Source: JAGTVB01 sp964624765 (GTDB taxonomy: Bacteria > Pseudomonadota > Gammaproteobacteria > HK1). From it: a DNA stretch of 23,892 bases. The notes beneath the pieces are model-generated. The model saw only the letters and a program-made list of their open reading frames with translations. It had not been told where the DNA came from and made no database searches. Within the stretch, counting starts at the first letter, position 1. Each line of letters opens with the position of its first letter. Made by a program: the position numbers and the translations under genes. Below, in pieces: positions 15,468 to 23,800 of this stretch. The stretch lies in the NCBI GenBank assembly GCA_964624765.1, contig CAZUZO010000040.1:1-23892 (forward strand), written 5' to 3'.

Positions 15468-16379
15468 TCAGGGGCGCGCCACGACCGTCGCGGCGACGAA
15501 CGGCGCCGGGTCGAAGTCCTCCGAGCGCAGCCGGTTGCCGGAGGAATCGTCCACCCGGAACTCGCCGGCCACGACCGCGCCCGCCCAGAGATGGAGCGCG
15601 AACTGGCGCCCGAAATGGCGCGTGACGCGCACGAACAGCGGCATGCCGCGCTCCTCGCCAACGCCGTTCGGGATGGGGCCGCTTTCGCTCAGGCGGAAGC
15701 GCAGGGTGCGGAATGCGCCGCCGAAGCCGATCTCCCATCCGCCCCCGAACAGGTAGTCGAGCTCGAGGCCCGCGGGACCGGACGGGCCTGCGGGCAGCGG
15801 GTTGATCAGCCGCCAGCGGTCGCTGAGGCGCCAGTCGACGACGAGGAACGGAAACACGCCCGTCTTCTCGATCCGGTCGTACACGCCGACCCCGAGGCCG
15901 AGGCGATTGCCGTCGGCGAAGCGCCTGATGGCCGACACGTTAGCACCCCAGGAGAGGGAATCGCCGGAATCCGCGCCGTTCTCGCGGAACCAGTCGACCG
16001 AGGGCACGACGCCGACGCTCCAGCCGTCGCGCAGCTCGAACCCGAGCGGCACCGCGACGCCATAGCGCTGCATGATGGTCCAGGGCGCCGCGCCGCCGAA
16101 GGCGGCCGGGTTCGAGAACGAGTAGTCATTGTAGTCGTAGTTGAGCGTGACCCCCGCGCCGACGCCGGGCGCGACCTGTCCGGTCGTGCCGGCGCGCACG
16201 ACCGTGCGCGAGACGCTGAAGTCCCCGCCCTGGTCGAGGTCGCCCTTGCCCTCGTACGCCGGGGTGATCGAGACGAACGGCCGCCAGCCGGGCTCCTGCG
16301 CCTGCGCTGCGCCCGCGCCGACGGCGAGGACGAGGGCGGCGAAGAGCTGCGTCAGGCGGCGGATTGCGGTCGGTTTCAT
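15468..16379 (-). CDS. Putative outer-membrane beta-barrel protein
   Basis: This 303-residue protein has a clear Sec signal peptide (LTQLFAALVLAVGAGAAQAQ, cut expected after the last AQA). Alternating hydrophobic and polar strands, rich in Gly, Tyr and Trp, follow (VTLNYDYNDYSFSNP, WSVGVVPSVDWFREN, GLGVGVYDRI, LELDYLFGGGWEIGFGG). This pattern fits an outer-membrane barrel; the layout is reminiscent of DUF6268-type proteins, but that is uncertain. It does not end in the usual C-terminal aromatic residue (it ends VVARP), so the last strand may be altered. It lies in the GC-rich block between two broken genes, and may itself be a passenger rather than functional in this host. Confidence 0.6.
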   Translation of the reverse strand: MKPTAIRRLTQLFAALVLAVGAGAAQAQEPGWRPFVSITPAYEGKGDLDQGGDFSVSRTVVRAGTTGQVAPGVGAGVTLNYDYNDYSFSNPAAFGGAAPWTIMQRYGVAVPLGFELRDGWSVGVVPSVDWFRENGADSGDSLSWGANVSAIRRFADGNRLGLGVGVYDRIEKTGVFPFLVVDWRLSDRWRLINPLPAGPSGPAGLELDYLFGGGWEIGFGGAFRTLRFRLSESGPIPNGVGEERGMPLFVRVTRHFGRQFALHLWAGAVVAGEFRVDDSSGNRLRSEDFDPAPFVAATVVARP

Positions 16380-16424
16380 GAGTGGGATCTCCGTTGCAGT
16401 TCGGGTATGTGGTTCGCGCGGGCC

Positions 16425-17081
16425 TCAGGTCGCGGCAGGCGCGATCGGGATGAGGCCGAGCACGCTCGAGAACGCGGTGAGCATCAGCGGCCGCAGCCGC
16501 GAGCTCGCCGCGCTGATCGCCGCGTCCCAGACGGTCTTGCCCTCGGCGCGGTCGGTCTCGATCTGGACCACCAGGATGGCCGCGTTCTTGGCCACCATCC
16601 CGATCAGCGAGAGGATCCCGAGGATCGCGACGAACCCGAGCGGCCGGTTGAAGACGAGCAGGCCGAGCACGACGCCGATCAGGCTGAGCGGCAGCACCGC
16701 GAGCACGACGAAGACGCTGCGGAAGCTCTGCAGCTGCAGCATCAGCGCGGTGAGCATGAGCAGGATCATCACCGGCACCACCGCGAACACCGACGCCTGC
16801 AAGATCGCGCTCTCCTCGGCGATGCCGCCGAGCGCGATGCGTTAGCCCTTCGGCAAGGTCTTCGCGATCTCGGCGACCGGGGCTTCGAGCGCAGCGACGA
16901 CGTCGTCGGGCAGCACGCCGGCCACCACGTCCGCACACACGGTGAGCGTCGGCACGCGGTCGCGGCGCCACACGAGCGGGGACTCCTCGCCGTACTCGAA
17001 AGCCGCGAACTGGCTGAGCGGCACGGTGCGTCCGCCCGCGATCGGCACCTGCAGGGAGCGCAGGGTCGTCACCGCCGCGCG
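16425..17081 (-). pseudogene. Fragment of an RND transporter, truncated at both ends, with a nonsense codon
   Basis: About 218 codons match the C-terminal half of a second RND permease. The porter segment (LRSLQVPIAGGRTVPLSQFA, LVWRRDRVPTLTV) is followed by membrane helices (VPVMILLMLTALMLQLQSFR, LGFVAILGILSLIGMVAKNA). Unlike the intact permease, it keeps the TM10 lysine (VAKN). A TAA at 16842-16844 interrupts the frame between LPKG and RIALGGIAEESA, where other RND proteins typically have Tyr. The right end stops at GLIPIAPAAT, before the last helix pair. The left end is fused in frame to an unrelated hydrolase gene near 17081-17090. The codon usage is much more GC-rich than in the intact efflux permease, so this is a different, probably imported, gene. 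Confidence 0.8.
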
Positions 17082-17372
17082 TTGCCCCTTAAGCAAAGAG
17101 AGGGCGGCCTGGATGTCCTGCTGCTCCCCAATGCCCTGAGCGTACTCGCCCTGGCTGCCTCCGACGCCGCGAAAATTGAATCGTAGGGTGGTATAGCCCG
17201 CCTCGCCGTAGGCCCTCGCCACCGCCTCGACGACCGGGCTGTACAGGTCACCGCCGTACAGGGGATGAGGATGGGCCACCACCAGACTCTTGGTTCCCGG
17301 CCGCTGTGCCAGCAGCCCCTCCAGCCTCAGCCGATCCACCGTGAACTGCACACGTTGCTCTAACGGGGTCAT
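16842..17372 (-). pseudogene. Chimeric reading frame: alpha/beta-hydrolase N-terminus fused to RND fragment
   Basis: This 176-residue frame begins at ATG 17372. Residues 1 to about 97 match the N-terminal half of a serine alpha/beta-hydrolase (VVAHPHPLYGGDLYSPVVEA, then TTLRFNFRGVGGSQGEYAQG and DIQAALSLLKG). Family members then have the nucleophile elbow (GFSFG-type), which is missing. From about residue 98 (RAAVTTLRSLQVPIAGG) the sequence is RND transporter, up to the nonsense codon at 16842-16844. The junction is in frame and falls where the base composition changes sharply. The hydrolase half lacks its catalytic serine, so hydrolase activity is very unlikely. The upstream GAGAGG is only three bases from the ATG. 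Confidence 0.75.
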
Positions 17373-18018
17373 CGTCCTCTCTCTGCTTCGCATCGTCGGG
17401 GAAAGCACCCGTCTTGAGATACTCGCACACATAGCGCACCACTACCGGCGACACCAACAGGCCGGTATGGGTCACCGGCAACTGCACATGGGCACGCATA
17501 CCTGGCAGCTCCGTTTCGATCACCGCCACAGTGCCATCGTTGGGTTTGGCCAGACCGGGGATCAGCTCACCGGCGCCCAGCGACAGCGTCCCGGCAATCA
17601 CCGCCAGCGGATGGGTATCCTGCCATGGCGGCACTTCCCCGAGCAGACCCTCCCTCAAACTGGCCCCGAGCAACCAGCGCAAAGGCGCGACGCGTGCCAG
17701 CCGCGCAGCAACAAAGCTGCCGCAGTGGGGGGTGCCGAGGGTCACCACCCGACCGGGACGCTGATCGGGGAAACGAGCAAACAGGTGCCGAAGGACCAAG
17801 CCACCGAGACTGTGGCCCACGAAATGCACCACCGGCGAGCGCACGATCCACAAAAAATCATTGAGCCGCACCGCATTCTGTGCCGGCGTCAACCGCGACG
17901 AATAATAAGAAAAACGGTGGGCCTCGAAGCCGCAGACGTCGAGTCGGCGCTGCAGCACCGCCATGGAGATCCCTCCCATGAACAGGCCCGGCACGAGCAC
18001 TACCGCTTCCTTTTCCAT
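17248..18018 (-). CDS. Alpha/beta-hydrolase, lipase/esterase-like
   Basis: This 256-residue serine hydrolase resembles the triacylglycerol lipase or PGAP1-like group. The N-terminal strand and oxyanion region read VVLVPGLFMGGISMAVLQRR. The nucleophile elbow is VHFVGHSLGGLVLRHLF (GHSLG), followed by VVTLGTPHCGSFVAARLARV. A candidate acid is in AKPNDGTVAV and the histidine in PVTHTGLLVSP. The start at 18018 (MEKEAVVLVPG) is preferred to upstream in-frame starts because the family begins this way. The last 40 or so residues (from FPDDAKQRED) overlap the start of the next gene in another frame and look like read-through into non-native sequence, so the original stop may have been lost. The enzyme core appears intact. 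The substrate is unknown. Confidence 0.82.
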   Translation of the reverse strand: MEKEAVVLVPGLFMGGISMAVLQRRLDVCGFEAHRFSYYSSRLTPAQNAVRLNDFLWIVRSPVVHFVGHSLGGLVLRHLFARFPDQRPGRVVTLGTPHCGSFVAARLARVAPLRWLLGASLREGLLGEVPPWQDTHPLAVIAGTLSLGAGELIPGLAKPNDGTVAVIETELPGMRAHVQLPVTHTGLLVSPVVVRYVCEYLKTGAFPDDAKQREDDDPVRATCAVHGGSAEAGGAAGTAAGNQESGGGPSSSPVRR

Positions 18019-18116
18019 CGTTATCCGATCGGACTCGCCAACCGAGCGTCCAAGCCGTCGCGGACCGCACCTCGTGCGCGTCACCCGGCGCCGGCAGGAC
18101 ATGATAGACTATGTGC

Positions 18117-18779
18117 GTGTGTGGCCGATATGCTCGCTTCACCCCTGCCGACATCTATGCCCGCTTGTTCCATGCCGAGGCAGAGGTAGCGCTCACTCCG
18201 AGCTACAACGTGGCGCCAAGCCAACCGGTGCTGGCCGCACGTCACGGCGCGGGTGGCAGGCGGGAACTTATCACCCTACACTGGGGGCTCATCCCATTCT
18301 GGGCCAAAGACCGGAAAATGGGCTACCGCACCCTCAATGCCCGCGCCGAAACGGTGGCCAGTAAACCCGCCTTTCGCCAGCCCTTCCGCCGGCGGCGCTG
18401 CCTGATCGCCGCCGATGGCTTCTACGAGTGGCAGCGCACCGAGGGTGGCAAACAACCCTATTTCATCCGCCTGCGGACGGGTGAGCCGTTCGCCTTCGCT
18501 GGGCTTTGGGATCGCTGGGAGGGCGAAGGTGAAATCATCGAATCCTGTACCGTCATCGTCACGGCCGCCAACGCGTTGGTGGCCACTATTCATGACCGCA
18601 TGCCGGTGATCCTTTCCCCTGCAGACCACGATTCCTGGCTCGATCCAAAGCTCCAGGATCCGCGGGGGCTGCAGCCGCTGTTGCGACCCTACCCCCCCGA
18701 TGAGATGGTCGCCTCTGCCGTCGGGCTCGCCGTCAACAATCCCCGCCATGACGGTCCAGAGCTACTCGCTGCACCTTGA
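18117..18779 (+). CDS. yedK: SRAP-family abasic-site DNA-protein crosslinking protein (YedK/HMCES-like)
   Basis: This protein caps abasic sites in single-stranded DNA by a covalent link through its cysteine 2. The start codon is taken as GTG at 18117, which gives MCGRYARFTP, placing the catalytic Cys at position 2 after Met removal; an ATG six bases earlier would give MCVCGRY and bury it. Other active-site elements are present: YNVAPSQPV, TLNARAETVASKPAF (Asn), IAADGFYEW (Glu) and IHDRMPVIL (His). The length of 220 residues is normal. It is divergent from the lipase-like gene with a 98-bp gap; I see no clear LexA box there. A family D element begins 26 bases after its stop. Confidence 0.93.
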   Translation: MCGRYARFTPADIYARLFHAEAEVALTPSYNVAPSQPVLAARHGAGGRRELITLHWGLIPFWAKDRKMGYRTLNARAETVASKPAFRQPFRRRRCLIAADGFYEWQRTEGGKQPYFIRLRTGEPFAFAGLWDRWEGEGEIIESCTVIVTAANALVATIHDRMPVILSPADHDSWLDPKLQDPRGLQPLLRPYPPDEMVASAVGLAVNNPRHDGPELLAAP

Positions 18780-18805
18780 AAACCCGCTGGCCACCTCGCC
18801 GCTCA

Positions 18806-19161
18806 GAAGCTGTTTTGAGAATGTCACGAGCGCCGGCAGAGCAAGGCGCACGGATGGCGACAAAATCGTTTGGAACGATTTTGAACGGCTGGAAGCTGGC
18901 CCCGAAGGGGCGAGCCCCAGGGACGGGGCGAGTCACCACCGGAGTGTACAAGGGAGTACATGAGGATTGCGAGCCACCCGTGCAACGCAGCTCAGAGGTT
19001 GTGAAAAAACCTGCTACACGACCCGATAGCGGCGTTGGGCGGTGCTCGCTCCTCGCCTATCTATGTCTCGTCGCTGCGCTCCGTCCGCCTGGCTCTCGGG
19101 CCGCTCGCGACGGTTTTTTCACAACCTCTCAGCCAAGTGCAGTAAGTCTTAAAACAGCTTC
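18806..19161 (-). mobile_element. Family D element, copy D2 (interrupted by family M), with TCA target duplication
   Basis: The element is bounded by GAAGCTGTTTTGAG and AAAACAGCTTC and flanked on both sides by TCA (18803-18805 and 19162-19164). Removing the 134-bp insertion and its 3-bp duplication leaves 219 bp, against 216 bp for the uninterrupted copy at 2539-2754, to which it aligns in reverse. The hairpin at 18861-18883 has a perfect 10-bp stem (CAAAATCGTT) with a 3-base loop. The right-hand TCA is the TGA stop codon of the protease gene on the minus strand. Confidence 0.82.
18995..19128 (-). mobile_element. Family M miniature element, copy 4, with TCA target duplication
   Basis: This is a 134-bp copy, reverse oriented, with ends GAGGTTGTG and CACAACCTC. 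TCA lies on each side (18992-18994 and 19129-19131). It is about 7 bp shorter than copies 2 and 3, through changes in the middle. It is inserted inside family D, and the empty site is visible in the uninterrupted copy near 2570-2575. Confidence 0.85.
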
Positions 19162-20469
19162 TCAGATTCCGCCGGCGACAAAACAGGCCTGAAACACGTC
19201 TTCGCTCTCGTCGGGATCGTCCTCGGTACTGCGAAACGGCGGTGATCCCAACTCCTGAGAAAACTCGGTTTCCGCCGTGCAAAGACCTTGGCAACGGCTA
19301 TGGCTGACGACACCGTTAATCAAGGGCGTCGAAGTGACGAGGCCCGGTGGATCGGTGAGGGGTGAGTCATCGGTATCGTCAATCTCTTTGGCGCTATCGG
19401 GATGGGTCATGTTGAGCCACCAGGGGCCGCCGCTGGAGCCGCCGGTTTGGTCGCTGCCGATGTACTTCGAGCGCTGCCCATCGCCGGGGACCATATCCAC
19501 TTCGTACCATTCGGTGGATACCGTGGTGATGATGCGGTTGCCGGTGAACGGCGGGCCGGCAGGATAGCCCCATTGGAACACGGCGTTTCTCGCTGGCCAG
19601 TTCCAGGCACGACCCAGCCAACCGGTCACATGACCGACGCTGTCGGCGATGACCGTACCACCGGGCGCCAACACCACGCAGGCGTAGTCGCGATCAAGAT
19701 TGCCATCGTTGTACCATGCCTCTGAAGTCCTCCAGGTCACGGCGGGCCAGCAGCCGAGATTAGGATTCACCCCCGCTTCGGCGTAGGAAGGGCAGAAAAC
19801 GATGCTCGCAGACCCACCGCGATCGCGCCCACTGCCATCGTGGACGCAATGACCCGCCGTGGCGATGGTGTTGCGCTGGATCACCGAGGCCGTGCACACT
19901 CGGTCTTGACCATTTTGTCGATAGAAAAGCTTACCGACGGTCGAGACAGGATACTGCAAATAGTCGCCGAACCAGCTCCAACGCTGGAAAGGCGCGTAGC
20001 GCCCGTAATCATCCGGTGCTTGGGGCGGACTTCCATGTCGTGCGACACTGTCGGCCTGGGGCACCGAGTACGACGGATCACCCGGCGGGGTTAACTCATA
20101 GAACGAATCCGGTTCCGGCTGCAGCTCCTCCCCGCTCGGTTCCCAGCCCGGCGCATAGCCGGCATTGCCCCGCTCTTCTTCCTGCTGCTGTTGCGCCGCT
20201 CCGCGTGCGGCATTCCCTTCCGGCACCTCGGGCGGCTGCGGGCGGCGCAGAGGCGAAGGCTCCGCACTCTCCATGCGTTCGGGGGTCCAATCGTCCGTAG
20301 CATGGTCCTGCAAACGCGCGTCCCCCGCGGCCGAAGGCCCGACCGGGCCTTCGGCGGATACACCGGTGCAGACAAAGGCCAGCATGAGCCCGCAAGGGGC
20401 GATAGCCGCTGCCACGCCGAGGCCACTTCCCCCCTTTGTCCTCTCAGCTCGCCTCTGGTTGCATTTCAC
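19162..20469 (-). CDS. Secreted trypsin-like (S1, V8-type) serine protease
   Basis: This 435-residue preproprotein has an N-terminal hydrophobic segment (LGVAAAIAPCGLMLAFVCTG) that should direct export. A long low-complexity region rich in Pro, Glu and Gln (residues about 40-150, with QQQQEEE) probably acts as a propeptide or linker. The protease domain follows, with catalytic His207 in TAGHCVH, Asp261 in DRDYACVVL and Ser346 in GSSGGPW. Six or more cysteines suggest disulfides, as expected outside the cytoplasm. The GTG start at 20469 has GGGAGG seven bases upstream. The stop codon coincides with the 3-bp target duplication of the family D element. The physiological substrate is unknown; the nearest V8-like proteases act on peptide bonds after acidic residues, but specificity cannot be read here. 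Confidence 0.9.
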   Translation of the reverse strand: MKCNQRRAERTKGGSGLGVAAAIAPCGLMLAFVCTGVSAEGPVGPSAAGDARLQDHATDDWTPERMESAEPSPLRRPQPPEVPEGNAARGAAQQQQEEERGNAGYAPGWEPSGEELQPEPDSFYELTPPGDPSYSVPQADSVARHGSPPQAPDDYGRYAPFQRWSWFGDYLQYPVSTVGKLFYRQNGQDRVCTASVIQRNTIATAGHCVHDGSGRDRGGSASIVFCPSYAEAGVNPNLGCWPAVTWRTSEAWYNDGNLDRDYACVVLAPGGTVIADSVGHVTGWLGRAWNWPARNAVFQWGYPAGPPFTGNRIITTVSTEWYEVDMVPGDGQRSKYIGSDQTGGSSGGPWWLNMTHPDSAKEIDDTDDSPLTDPPGLVTSTPLINGVVSHSRCQGLCTAETEFSQELGSPPFRSTEDDPDESEDVFQACFVAGGI

Positions 20470-20808
20470 GATCGGCCCTCCCGTGATATGTCATAAGTGT
20501 GTAGCGCACCCTTTTTATCCAACCACTAGAGCTATTGGGGAAGCCGATAGTACACTCGAGAAATGGGAATATTCACCTTCGTGACAACAACTACGACCAA
20601 GCCAAGGCTGTTTTGACGTCCTTAGACTTAACAGAGATTGTACAGGAGGTTTTACAAGCGACGCGCGTTTCTTCTGGCGGTCGGACGTTTGAGACTCTTC
20701 CCCAAGCGGCATTCTGGAGTATGATGTATCGGCTTTAAGGTCGCAGGAGCGGTGCGTGGTATTAATGCGATGTTAGTATAACACAACCTGTACTAGCAGA
20801 TGCGCTAG
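20470..20808. other. Gap of 339 bp between divergent protease and kinase genes, no confident gene
   Basis: This stretch is richer in A and T than its neighbours and presumably carries the divergent promoters. A TATAAC at 20777-20782 could be a -10 site for the kinase, but no matching -35 is seen. A plus-strand frame that ends at 20738 contains the protein-like stretch LPQAAFWSMMYRL, perhaps the tail of a lost gene; it has no recognisable start or family. Confidence 0.35.
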
Positions 20809-23800
20809 GTGGACAACCTCGGCTATAAGATCCTGGTGAGCATCCCGGGCTACGAGATCCTCGAGGAGCTCGGGCGCGGCGGCATGTCCACGGTGTATCT
20901 GGCCACCCAGGAGTCACTGCAGCGTCGGCTCGCCCTGAAAGTGATGGCGGCGACCCTGTCGGTGGATCCGAGCTTTAAAGACCGCTTCATGCGGGAAGGG
21001 CGGACCCTCGGCCAGCTCAGCCATCCCAACATCGTCATCATCTATGACATCGGGTTGTCCGCCAACCGCTACTTCATCGCCATGGAGTATGTGGGTGGGG
21101 GCACCCTCGGGGAGCGCATCGCTAAGGGTCTCAGCCTGGCTGAGAGCCTGCGCATCCTCCAGGCCATCGGGCGCGCGCTGCACTATGCCCATCGGCGCGG
21201 TTTCGTGCACCGCGACGTCAAGCCTTCCAACATTCTGTTTCGCGACGACGACACGCCGGTGTTGGCGGATTTCGGCATCGCTCGCTCGATGGATTCCAAC
21301 ACCCGGCTGACCAAGACCGGGCTGTCGGTCGGGACCCCCAACTACATGAGCCCCGAGCAGGTGAGCGGCCACAAGGTCGATGGCCGCAGCGACCTGTACA
21401 GCCTGGGCATCGTGTTCTACGAGATGCTGACCGGTAACCCGCCCTACGAGAGCGAGAGCGCCATCGCCACCTCCCTGAAGCACCTCACCGAGCCGGTGCC
21501 GAAGCTGCCGCCGCACCTCGACTTCCTGCAGCCGGTGCTGGAGCGCATGCTGGCCAAGGCCCCTGATAACCGCTTCAGCGACGTGCAGGCTTGCCTCGAG
21601 ATGTTGGAGCGGCTGGCGGCGCACCACCTGGCCGCGCCCCCCGACGACGCGACCGAGCTGGCCGACCGTACGCTGGTCTATCACCAGACCGCCGAGCAGC
21701 ACCAAGAGCCTCGATCGCCTCCCCCGGCCGAGCCGGACCAACCCGCGTCACGCCCACGCCCTGGCCCCTCGCGGCTGGCCTGGCTGGCGGCGGTCAAGGG
21801 GCGCCGCGGTTGGCAGCTCAGCGTCGGCCTGGCTGTCCTCGGACTGTTGGCCGCGCTGGCGGCGCTACTCATGCGACCGGCGGCGCTGCCTGAGCACATC
21901 CAGCTCTGGGTGGACGAACGCCTGCGCATGGCCGATGAGCAGATGGCCCAGGGTCAGCTGTTGGAGCCACCGGCCAACAACGCGTTCGACACCTACCAGC
22001 AGATCTTGGCGGTCGCACCGGGGTACAAGCAGGCCTTGACGGGACTGCAGCAGATCGCCGAGCAGTTCTTGGCCAAGGCCCGCGCCCAGCACCAAGCGCG
22101 GGAGGCCGAGGCGAGCCTCGCCCTCATCGCCCAAGGGCTGCAAGCGTTGCCCGAACACGAGGGATTACTGAGCTTACGAGACACTATCACCCAGCAGCTG
22201 GAGGCGGAGCAGCGACAGCGCGAGATAGCCGAATTACTGGATAAGGCAGAGCGGCAATTCGAGGCGTGGCGGCTGGTGGAGCCGGAGGATGACAACGCCT
22301 GGCAGAGTTACCGGGCCGTCCTCGAGCGCGATCCCCATGACCAGCAAGCCTTGCAAGGCTTGCAACGCATCAGCGCTCGGCTCGAGCGCCTAGCCCGCAC
22401 CAAACACAGTAGCGGCGACCTCACGGGGGCGTTAGACGATGTCAAGAAGGGGCTTAAGGTCGATCCCCAACACGCGGGGCTGCGCACTCTCAAGCAGCGT
22501 CTCACGGTGGCCCTGCAGCTCGAGAAGGCCGAGCAGCAACTGCGCGAGGGCCGGCTCATCACCCCGTCGGGGGAAAATGCCTTCGAGACCTATCAGACCG
22601 TTCTCAGCGAACAGCCGGACAACGAATCGGCGCGCGCCGGACTCGAGCGCATCGCCGCTCAGCTCACCGATCTGGCTCGGCGCGACTGGGAGGCCGGGCG
22701 AAGCAGCGAGGCCCGCCAACGTCTTGATACCGGGCTGCGGCTGTTCAAGGGGCTGCCGGGACATGACGGGCTGCAGACGCTGGCCGGCGAGATCGAGCGC
22801 CAACAGAAGCTGACCCGGCTGCTGGCCCAGGCCGAAGCCCAGTTCAAAGAGGGTCAACTGTTCGAGCCGGAGGGAAAAAACGCGCTCACCAACTACCAGC
22901 AAGCGCTGGCCCTCGAACCCGAGAATGTGCAAGCCCTGGGGGGGCTTGCGGCCATCGCGGATCACCAGGCGACGCGGGCGAAGCGTCTCGAGGAGGCAGG
23001 CGACCTCGGCCAAGCGCTCGCCGCCATCGGTCAAGGGCTCATGGCGGATCCCGAGCATCGCGGCCTAAAATCGTTGGAGGCCGCGGTCAAGCAGGCATTG
23101 GAGACCCAGCAACGGCTGGCGGACCTACTGGCTCAGGCCAAAGACCAATTCGAGGCCGGACGCTTCACCCAGCCTCCCGGCCACAACGCCTATGAAAGCT
23201 ACCGCGAGGTGCTCGGCATCGAGCCCGACCACGACGCTGCGAGGCGCGGCATCCAGGCCATCCCCAAGGCGCTGGAAAAGCGGGCCCGGCAGCAACAAAG
23301 CGCCGGAGCGATACAACAGAGCCTCGCGTTGGTCGAGCAAGGCTTGAAGATCGAGGCCCAGCACCCTCCCCTGATCGCGCTTCGCCAGGAGTTGCTGGAT
23401 CAGATCACCACCCTGGAGCGGCAACAACGCACCGCCGCCCTGTTAGACCGAGCAAAGGCGCAGCTCCAGGCCGACCAACTGACCGCCCCCCCTGGCGATA
23501 ATGCCGATGCCTCGTACCGGGAAGTGTTGGTCCTGGACCCCGGCAATGCCCAGGCCATCGCCGGCCGGCAGCGCATCGCCGTGCGCTTGGCGGAGCTCGC
23601 CCAGCAGCAGCGCGTGGCCGGCGAGTTCGAGGCGAGCCTGGATCTCATCCGGCAAGGGATCGAGATCGCGCCCAAGGACCCGACCCTGCGAGCGCTCGTA
23701 GACGATGTCACGCAGCGCCTGAAAGTGCGGGGCGAAGTGACGGCGCTCCTCGATAAGGCGGAAAAACAGCTGGCCGCGACCCGGCTGACGGAACCCGCCG

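Noticed and set aside
16126..16971. 281-residue minus-strand frame, Arg- and Pro-rich
   Set aside because: It overlaps the RND fragment in another frame and has no recognisable protein character.
15591..17186. 531-residue plus-strand open frame across the GC-rich block
   Set aside because: It lies antisense to better-supported genes (barrel protein with signal peptide, RND fragment), consists of Arg-, Glu-, Ala- and His-rich sequence without domains, and is the expected by-product of very high GC content.
20535..20738. 67-residue plus-strand frame before the kinase
   Set aside because: There is no clear start, ribosome-binding site or known domain. Only its last dozen residues look protein-like, so it is described as part of the gap rather than as a gene.
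20914..21741. 275-residue minus-strand frame over the kinase gene
   Set aside because: It is antisense to a kinase domain with all canonical motifs, and its composition is typical of a shadow frame.
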